Below, piece after piece: positions 58,022 through 64,000 of a DNA stretch of 64,000 bases. The translations under genes were made by a program, and so were the position numbers. The notes below the pieces were generated by a model. It searched no databases. It saw only the letters and a program-made list of their open reading frames with translations, and was not told where the DNA came from. How positions within the stretch are numbered: position 1 is the stretch's first letter; every line of letters starts with the position of its first letter. The DNA lies in assembly GCF_008801405.1 (NCBI RefSeq), contig NZ_VZPV01000001.1:2294001-2358000 (forward strand). Direction: 5' to 3'. This DNA is from Ralstonia insidiosa (GTDB taxonomy: Bacteria; Pseudomonadota; Gammaproteobacteria; Burkholderiales; Burkholderiaceae).

Positions 58022-58579
58022 TCATTTCGCCGATTGCGAAGCCGCGTTCAGCGCCTTGAGCACATCGTCGGTGATGTCGATGCGCGGATTCACATACACC
58101 GCTTCCTGCACGATCAGGTCGTACTTGCGCTGCTCGGCGATCGAACGGATCACGCGGTTGGCGCGCTCAAGCACCTGGGCCAGCTCTTCGTTGCGACGCT
58201 GGTTCAGGTCTTCACGGAACTCGCGTTGCTTGCGCTGGAAATCGCGGTCCAGATCGGACAGCTCGCGCTGACGACGCGTTCGGTCAGCATCGGCCAGCAC
58301 GGCCGAGTCCTTGTCCAGCTTGTCGGACATGGCCTTGAGTTTGGCGGCCGTGTCCTGCAGATCGCGGTCGCGCTTGGCAAACTCAGCTTCCAGCTTGGAC
58401 TGCGCTGCCTTTGCCGGCTGCGAGTCGCGCAGGATGCGCTCGGAATTGACGGCGGCGATACGTGCTTCCTGCGCAGCGGCCGGCAGTGCAAAGCTGGCGG
58501 CGGCGAGCGCAGCAAAAGCAACCGACACGCCCAAGCGGGACAATGTGACGCGTGTGGATTTCATGATGAATGCAGTCAT
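58022..58579 (-). CDS. skp: Periplasmic chaperone Skp/OmpH
   Basis: Skp holds unfolded outer-membrane proteins on the way to BamA. The 185-residue precursor has a signal peptide ([16 protein letters not shown], cleavage after AAA-Q near residue 36) and a long coiled-coil mature part ([41 protein letters not shown]). The ATG at 58579 overlaps the bamA TAA (TAATG); a second ATG at 58564 would give a signal peptide of more normal length and may be the true start. Confidence 0.92.
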   Translation of the reverse strand: MTAFIMKSTRVTLSRLGVSVAFAALAAASFALPAAAQEARIAAVNSERILRDSQPAKAAQSKLEAEFAKRDRDLQDTAAKLKAMSDKLDKDSAVLADADRTRRQRELSDLDRDFQRKQREFREDLNQRRNEELAQVLERANRVIRSIAEQRKYDLIVQEAVYVNPRIDITDDVLKALNAASQSAK

Positions 58580-60876
58580 TAGAATGCCGTCCCGATCTGG
58601 AACTGGAAGCGTTGAGTCTGGTCTTCAGCCTTCCGCTTGATCGGGAAGCCCATGCTGATCTTCAGCGGACCAATCGGCGACAGCCACGACAGGCCGAAAC
58701 CGGTCGAGTAGCGCATGTCGCTAAGCTTGTACGGCTGGGCGGCTTCCGCGAACACGTTACCGTAGTCGAAGAAGGTGAACAGGCGGACGGTACGGTCCAC
58801 ACCCGAGCCCGGCAGCGGGAAGATGAATTCGACGTTACCGACAATCTTGCTCGCGCCACCAATGGCAATGCCGTTGGCGTCGCGCGGGCCCAGCGTGCTG
58901 GTTTCATAGCCGCGCACCGAGCCGATACCACCCGCGTAGTAGTTCTTGAAGATCGGGAAGTCCTTGCCGCCGTAGCCTCGGCCATAGCCGAACTCGTTGT
59001 TGAAGGCCAGCGTAAACGACTTCGAGACCGGATAGAACCACTGGTGCTGATAGTACGCGCGATAGTACGTGACACCGCCCGGAACACCAATTTCCAGATT
59101 GGCCTGCTGATAGCGGCCGCGGGTCGGAACCAGGGCGCTGTCACGCTGATCCTTCGACCAACCGATCGTGAACGGGAAGTTGTTGGTGATACGACCGTTC
59201 TTGGTCACCCAGTTCTGATAGGCCAGCGGCGTATTGGCCGACACGTCGATGCTGGTGCGCTCGTAGCCGATGCCGAAGAACACGGTATCGGTTTCCGAGA
59301 ACGGCACACCAAACTTCATGTTGCCGCCCTCCTGCACGATCTTGTACGTCGAGTCGCCGGTGTAGTACAGCGGCTGATACGTACGGTAGTACAGCTCGGT
59401 CGAACGGCTGATGCCGTCGGTCGTGAAGTACGGATCGAACTGCGTCACTGCAATGGTGCGGTTTGCCTTGGAGGTGTTCACGTCCAGGCCCAGGCTGGTA
59501 CCGGAACCGAACACGTTGTCCTGGCGGATACCGGCCGAGAGCACCACCTTGTCCGTCGACGAGAAGCCCACACCCAGGTTGATCTGGCCAGTCGGCTTTT
59601 CCGTCACGTTGACGTTGACGTCCACCTGGTCAGACGTACCCGGCACGTCTTCGGTGGTGATGTTCGCATCGGTGAAATAGCCCGTGCGGTTGATGCGGTT
59701 CTGCGAGAGCTGCAGCTTCTCACCGTCAAACCACGAGGCTTCCATCTGGCGCATTTCTCGGCGCACCACTTCATCACGCGTCTTGCTGTTGCCAAGCACG
59801 TTGACGCGGCGCACGTAAACACGGCGGCCCGGATCAACCACCAGCGTGAGCGCAACCGTGCGGTCCTTCTGGTTGATCTGCGGCTGTGGGTTGATCGTAG
59901 CGAAAGCGTAGCCGTACGTGCCGAGCAGATCGGTGATCGACTTGGTCGTGGCCGACAGCTTGGCCGAGGAGAACACATCGCCCTGCTTGAGCTTGATGAG
60001 CCTCTCCATCTCGGCTTGCTTGGAGAGCAGCTCGCCGGTCAGCTTGATGTCCGACACCTTGTACTGTTCACCCTCGTGGATGTTCAGCGTGAGGTAGATG
60101 TCCTTCTTGTCCGGCGTGATGGAAACCTGGGTCGACTCGATCGCGAATTCCAGGTAACCGCGGTCCAGGTAGAACGAGCGCAGCGCTTCCAGATCGGCGG
60201 TCAGCTTTTGCTTGGAATACAGATCGTTCTTCGTGTACCACGACAACCAGTTGGGCGTGGACAGTTGCATCTCGTCGCGCAAGTCGCCTTCCTTGAAGGC
60301 CTTGTTGCCGACGATATTGATCTGGCGAATCTTGGCCGTCGGACCTTCGTCCACCGTGAAGGTAATCGACACACGGTTGGCATCGACCGGCGTGACGGTA
60401 GTCGACACGTCGGCGGCATAGTAGCCGCGCGAAACGTATTGGCGCTTGATTTCCTGCTCAGCGCGGTCGATCAGCGACTTGTCGTAGTAGCGCGCTTCGG
60501 CCACGCCCACGCCACGCAGTGTGCGGCGCAGTGCGTCCTTGTCGAACTCCTTGAAGCCGATGAACTCGAGCTGCGAGATGGCCGGACGCTCTTCCACGCG
60601 CACCACCAGCACGTTGCCTTCGGCGCGGATCTGTACGTCCTTGAAGAAGCCGGTGTTGTAGAGCGCGCGGATCGATTCGGCGCCCTTCTCGTCGGTGAAG
60701 GTCTCACCTACCTTCACGGGCAGATAGCCGAACACGGTACCCGGTTCGACGCGCTGTACCCCCTCCACGCGAATGTCCTTCACGACGAACGGCTCCACTG
60801 CATGAGCCTGACCGGCAGTCACGGTCAGAACGGAAGCCGCCAGCACGCTGAGCGGGAAGCGATGTTGTCTGATCAA
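58579..60876 (-). CDS. bamA: Outer membrane protein assembly factor BamA
   Basis: BamA inserts beta-barrel proteins into the outer membrane. The 765-residue precursor has a signal peptide ending at AHA, five POTRA domains ([21 protein letters not shown] onward, to about 420) and a C-terminal Omp85 barrel. The barrel contains [10 protein letters not shown] (the VRGF-type loop) and ends in phenylalanine (FQFQIGTAF). The start is TTG at 60876 with GGGGA about 6 nt upstream. It lies between rseP and skp in the conserved order. Confidence 0.97.
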   Translation of the reverse strand: MIRQHRFPLSVLAASVLTVTAGQAHAVEPFVVKDIRVEGVQRVEPGTVFGYLPVKVGETFTDEKGAESIRALYNTGFFKDVQIRAEGNVLVVRVEERPAISQLEFIGFKEFDKDALRRTLRGVGVAEARYYDKSLIDRAEQEIKRQYVSRGYYAADVSTTVTPVDANRVSITFTVDEGPTAKIRQINIVGNKAFKEGDLRDEMQLSTPNWLSWYTKNDLYSKQKLTADLEALRSFYLDRGYLEFAIESTQVSITPDKKDIYLTLNIHEGEQYKVSDIKLTGELLSKQAEMERLIKLKQGDVFSSAKLSATTKSITDLLGTYGYAFATINPQPQINQKDRTVALTLVVDPGRRVYVRRVNVLGNSKTRDEVVRREMRQMEASWFDGEKLQLSQNRINRTGYFTDANITTEDVPGTSDQVDVNVNVTEKPTGQINLGVGFSSTDKVVLSAGIRQDNVFGSGTSLGLDVNTSKANRTIAVTQFDPYFTTDGISRSTELYYRTYQPLYYTGDSTYKIVQEGGNMKFGVPFSETDTVFFGIGYERTSIDVSANTPLAYQNWVTKNGRITNNFPFTIGWSKDQRDSALVPTRGRYQQANLEIGVPGGVTYYRAYYQHQWFYPVSKSFTLAFNNEFGYGRGYGGKDFPIFKNYYAGGIGSVRGYETSTLGPRDANGIAIGGASKIVGNVEFIFPLPGSGVDRTVRLFTFFDYGNVFAEAAQPYKLSDMRYSTGFGLSWLSPIGPLKISMGFPIKRKAEDQTQRFQFQIGTAF

Positions 60877-60989
60877 TCTAATCCCCTAAATTGGATCCGG
60901 TTGGAATCCACTTCCGAGTGTTTTCAAAATCTTGGGTTGCCCGCTCACGCTTGGGGCAACGATGCGGCTTACCGACAAAAAAACGCGGT

Positions 60990-62378
60990 TTAGCCTCGAG
61001 TCAGAAACAGCCGACTCAAATCGTTGTACAAGGCGAGCGAAGTGAGAAGCAGAATGCAGGCGACGCCGATCTTTTGGAGTACTGCTTGCCAGGATTCCGG
61101 CACGGGTCGGCCTGTCAAAAATTCCACGCAATAATACAGCAAATGCCCCCCATCCAATACCGGAACAGGCAACAAGTTCAGGACACCGAGGCTGACGCTG
61201 ATCAACGCGAGAAAACCTACAAACGTCTGCCAGCCAAGGCTTGCCGCCTTACCGGCAAAGTCCGCCACCGTGATCGGGCCACTCAGGTTCTGCAGCGAAG
61301 CCTGCCCCACGATCATCTTGCCAAGCACCTGCAGCGACAGCACCGAGGTCTGCCAGACCTGGCGCAATCCGTGCACCAATGCGGCGCCCGGCGCGTCACG
61401 CATCAACGCCGTCTCCACTTTCTGGTTGAGTTGCGCGCCGAGCTTGCCGATCTTCGCCCCATTCGGGCTCTTCGGATCGACATCGGCATCGGGGCGAACC
61501 GGCAGCGTCATTGGCTCACCGTTACGCAGAATGTCGATCGAGGCGTTCTGCTCGGGCATCGCGCGAATCTGGCGGATCAGATCCATCGCCTGGTCTGCAG
61601 GCTGACCAGCGAAGCGGACGATCTGGTCGCCAGCACGCAACCCGGCACGGGCAGCAGCACTGTTCGGCAGAACACCGACGATGGTGACCGGACCGCCCTG
61701 CAGCCGCAAACCAATCTGGTCGATCACGTCGGCCTGGGGCGTACGTGCGGGGCTCGGCAAGCCCTGCAGGCGAACCGTGCGTTCCGAGCCATCGGTACCA
61801 CGCACCTGCACGAGTGCGTCATGCCCGCCGATGCCGGCCGAATACAGGCGCATGCGCACATCGCTCCAGCTACGCACAGGGCTCGGGGCTTCAACGTCGG
61901 TGCCGACGGCAATCACCTGATCTTTCGCGCGCAGATCAGCCTGCGCGGCAATGCTGCCCGGCGGCGGCGCACCGAGAATGGGCAGCGGCTCGACGGCCCC
62001 AACCCACGCCAGCGCTGCATACAGAACGATCGCCAGCAGGAAGTTGGCGACGGGGCCTGCGGCCACGATGGCGAAACGCTTGTAGACAGGCTGGTGATCG
62101 AAGGTGCGCGGCAGCTCGTCGGGCAGGATAGGCGGATCTTTCTCAGGGTCCCTCGCGCCCTCGCCCAGCATCTTGACGTAACCGCCAAGCGGGATGGCGC
62201 AGAGGGTCCATTCGGTGCGGTCCGGGCCGCGGCCGACATGACGAAACAGCACCTTGCCGAAGCCGACCGAAAACCGCAGCACTTTCACGCCGCACAAACG
62301 CGCGACGCTGTAGTGGCCCAGCTCATGAATGACGATCAGTACCGCGATCGCAAAAACAAACGCTAAAACGGTCTGCAA
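60990..62378 (-). CDS. rseP: Site-2 protease RseP
   Basis: RseP cleaves the anti-sigma factor RseA within the membrane and releases sigma-E; it also clears signal peptides. The zinc motif HELGH is at residues 18-22 in the first helix (VLIVIHELGHYSVARLCG), with two PDZ domains in the middle (NSAAARAGLRAGDQIV) and the second metal motif LPVPVLDGGHLLYY near the end. The start chosen is TTG at 62378 (462 residues) because GGAGAAGG sits directly upstream; an upstream GTG-type frame to 62411 adds 11 arginine-rich residues. Confidence 0.93.
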   Translation of the reverse strand: MQTVLAFVFAIAVLIVIHELGHYSVARLCGVKVLRFSVGFGKVLFRHVGRGPDRTEWTLCAIPLGGYVKMLGEGARDPEKDPPILPDELPRTFDHQPVYKRFAIVAAGPVANFLLAIVLYAALAWVGAVEPLPILGAPPPGSIAAQADLRAKDQVIAVGTDVEAPSPVRSWSDVRMRLYSAGIGGHDALVQVRGTDGSERTVRLQGLPSPARTPQADVIDQIGLRLQGGPVTIVGVLPNSAAARAGLRAGDQIVRFAGQPADQAMDLIRQIRAMPEQNASIDILRNGEPMTLPVRPDADVDPKSPNGAKIGKLGAQLNQKVETALMRDAPGAALVHGLRQVWQTSVLSLQVLGKMIVGQASLQNLSGPITVADFAGKAASLGWQTFVGFLALISVSLGVLNLLPVPVLDGGHLLYYCVEFLTGRPVPESWQAVLQKIGVACILLLTSLALYNDLSRLFLTRG

Positions 62379-62466
62379 GAACCTTCTCCGGAAGCACTGA
62401 TGGGCGCGCACGGGCGCAACCCGCGCGAGCCTACTATGTTACCCGCTCGCGCTGACGGAGCACTTG

Positions 62467-63657
62467 TCACGCAGCCGGCAGATGCGCGCACGCCGTCGCA
62501 ATGTAGCGCTCTGCCTCGCCACGCGCGTACGCATCGGCAGCAAACACGGTGTCGAGCGAGTCCGCCGGTACGATGGAAGCACGCGCCAGCGTGTCGCCCA
62601 CCACGGCAGCAATATCGGTAAAACGGATGCGGCGCTGCAAAAATGCATCGACCGCCACCTCGTTGGCCGCATTCAGCACAGCAGGTGCCGTGCCACCGGC
62701 GCGTAGCGCGTCAAATGCGAGTGCGAGGCACGGGAAGCGGCGCAGGTCCGGCGCCTCGAAAGTCAGCGTGCCGGTGGCGGCCAAGTCCAGCAGCGGCACA
62801 CCGGCCTCAATCCGCTCCGGGTACGCGAGCCCGTATGCAATCGGCGTACGCATGTCGGGGTTACCGAGCTGCGCCAGCACCGAGCCATCGTCGTAGCCGA
62901 CCATTGAATGGATCACGCTCTGCGGATGGATCAGCACCTCAAGGCGCTCGACCGGCACGCCAAACAGCCAGTACGCCTCGATCACCTCCAGCCCCTTGTT
63001 CATCATGGTGGCGGAGTCGACCGAGATCTTGCGTCCCATGACCCAGTTGGGGTGAGCGCAAGCCTGGTCGGGCGTAACGTCAGCAAGGGTGTCGACGGCG
63101 CGCGTGCGGAATGGGCCGCCCGAGGCGGTCAGGACGATACGCGACACGCCTCGGCCAAACGTGGGGGCCTGCTGCGGCAGACACTGAAAAATGGCGTTGT
63201 GCTCGCTATCGATCGGCAGCACGGTGGCGCCATGCTGGCGCACGGCGTCCATGAAGAGCGCGCCGGACATCACCAGCGCTTCTTTGTTCGCCAGCAACAC
63301 GCGCTTGCCTGCACGTACGGCGGCCAACGTCGGACGCAAGCCTGCGGCGCCCACAATGGCAGCCATGACAGCATCGCAATCAGGATGCGCGGCAGCCTCT
63401 TCCAGTGCCTCAGTGCCAAAACGGATATCGATGCCGGCCGCATCAGCGCCAAGCTGCTCACGTAGCGCTTGAGCCGCTGCCGCCGAGCCAAGCACAGCCA
63501 TCCGCGGACGGAACTCGCGGCATAACTTCGCAAGCTTGTCGGCCTGTGCATTGGCGGTGAGTGCGAACACGCGGTACTTGTCGGGGTGACTGCGCACCAC
63601 GTCGAGCGTGCTGTCACCAATGGAGCCGGTTGCGCCAAGAACGGTCAAACGCATCAT
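62467..63657 (-). CDS. dxr: 1-deoxy-D-xylulose 5-phosphate reductoisomerase
   Basis: Dxr (IspC) is the second enzyme of the MEP isoprenoid pathway. The 396-residue protein shows the NADPH-binding [14 protein letters not shown], the catalytic [19 protein letters not shown] and [16 protein letters not shown] with metal ligands. Two ATGs in a row (63657 and 63654) are possible starts. It lies 14 bp after cdsA. Confidence 0.96.
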   Translation of the reverse strand: MMRLTVLGATGSIGDSTLDVVRSHPDKYRVFALTANAQADKLAKLCREFRPRMAVLGSAAAAQALREQLGADAAGIDIRFGTEALEEAAAHPDCDAVMAAIVGAAGLRPTLAAVRAGKRVLLANKEALVMSGALFMDAVRQHGATVLPIDSEHNAIFQCLPQQAPTFGRGVSRIVLTASGGPFRTRAVDTLADVTPDQACAHPNWVMGRKISVDSATMMNKGLEVIEAYWLFGVPVERLEVLIHPQSVIHSMVGYDDGSVLAQLGNPDMRTPIAYGLAYPERIEAGVPLLDLAATGTLTFEAPDLRRFPCLALAFDALRAGGTAPAVLNAANEVAVDAFLQRRIRFTDIAAVVGDTLARASIVPADSLDTVFAADAYARGEAERYIATACAHLPAA

Positions 63658-63671
63658 GTTCGGAAGACGCC

Positions 63672-64000
63672 TCAGGAGATCAGCAACGCGGCCAGCGGGA
63701 ACACCGGTAACAGCGCGTCGATACGGTCGAGCACGCCGCCATGGCCAGGCAGCAGCCGGCTGCTGTCCTTCATGCCAACCTGGCGCTTGAGCAGGGACTC
63801 AAACAAATCGCCGCCAATGCTTGCAGCCACCAGCACGATCGTCAGCGCCAAGGCGACGATTGCACCGTTCTGGTCGAACTGGCGCGAGAACCACGTCGGC
63901 GCAAACCAATGCGTAACGCCCGCCACTGTCGCGATGATTGCCACGAGCACGGCCCCACCAATCGCACCTTCCCATGACTTGCCGGGACTGATGGTCGGCG
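63672..64000 (-). CDS. cdsA: Phosphatidate cytidylyltransferase (C-terminal part, cut by window edge)
   Basis: The last 109 residues of CdsA, which makes CDP-diacylglycerol for phospholipid synthesis. [14 protein letters not shown] and the signature [23 protein letters not shown] with its conserved aspartates are visible, along with two membrane helices. The N-terminal two thirds lie right of the window. First visible gene of the envelope operon. Confidence 0.95.
   Translation of the reverse strand, partial: PTISPGKSWEGAIGGAVLVAIIATVAGVTHWFAPTWFSRQFDQNGAIVALALTIVLVAASIGGDLFESLLKRQVGMKDSSRLLPGHGGVLDRIDALLPVFPLAALLIS

Noticed and set aside
58570..60993. 807-codon plus-strand frame opposite bamA
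   Set aside because: Mirror frame of bamA; valine/histidine/arginine-rich composition and no start context.

Overview
The window reads as a stretch of the main chromosome of a Ralstonia-like betaproteobacterium (Burkholderiaceae). This is inferred from the high GC content, from the protein sequences, and from Burkholderiales-type gene orders such as guaB-membrane protein-guaA, rnfH-ratA//smpB, ppsA//ppsR and cdsA-dxr-rseP-bamA-skp-lpxD-fabZ-lpxA-lpxB-rnhB. I see no tRNA or rRNA gene, insertion sequence, prophage or CRISPR array. About 57 protein-coding genes are supported, two of them cut by the window edges.

Layout. 1-3.1 kb: the start of an ABC-F ATPase (ybiT type), then ldcA, tadA, queD and queE (peptidoglycan recycling, tRNA inosine and queuosine), all on the minus strand. 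3.2-14.9 kb is accessory metabolism: a major-facilitator transporter with a previously hidden 42-codon partner gene, a divergent LysR regulator, an uncharacterised three-gene enzyme cassette (CmcJ-like oxygenase, isomerase of the DsbA/HCCA fold, isocitrate-lyase/PEP-mutase-like enzyme), an endo/exonuclease/phosphatase-fold protein, a second LysR facing an MBL-fold/DsbA-like pair, thpR, and the protocatechuate 3,4-dioxygenase genes pcaHG with their regulator pcaQ.

14.9-28.3 kb: an AT-rich gap and a two-repeat protein of unknown function, the cystine transporter tcyP with a large dyad in its leader, membrane proteins (DUF418, DUF2182), DUF899, an unusual HTH regulator with a glutamine-cyclotransferase-like propeller protein, a possible amidase/immunity pair (BPSL0067 family plus a secreted partner), a MarR-controlled exporter operon, and a membrane GGDEF-EAL protein. 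28.3-36.7 kb: a two-gene envelope operon, a very large alpha-2-macroglobulin-like protein followed by pbpC.

37-49 kb is mostly core: guaB-X-guaA, an EamA transporter, a DUF4124 protein, rnfH/ratA, smpB, a SPFH/NfeD pair, ppsA and its regulatory kinase gene. 49-52.9 kb holds a three-gene operon (M24 peptidase-like, a fused alpha/beta-hydrolase/short-chain dehydrogenase, and a metal-dependent-hydrolase-like protein). 52.9-64 kb is the outer-membrane biogenesis cluster, read on the minus strand from cdsA at the right edge to an rRNA methyltransferase at the left.

No single locus is an obvious new defence or mobile system. The most interesting leads are the BPSL0067 protein with its secreted neighbour, the three-enzyme cassette at 5.7-8.0 kb, the dyad in the tcyP leader, the terminator directly abutting the nfeD ribosome binding site, the spaced CTCAATG repeats before the M24 operon, and the small gene coupled to the transporter at 3.2 kb.
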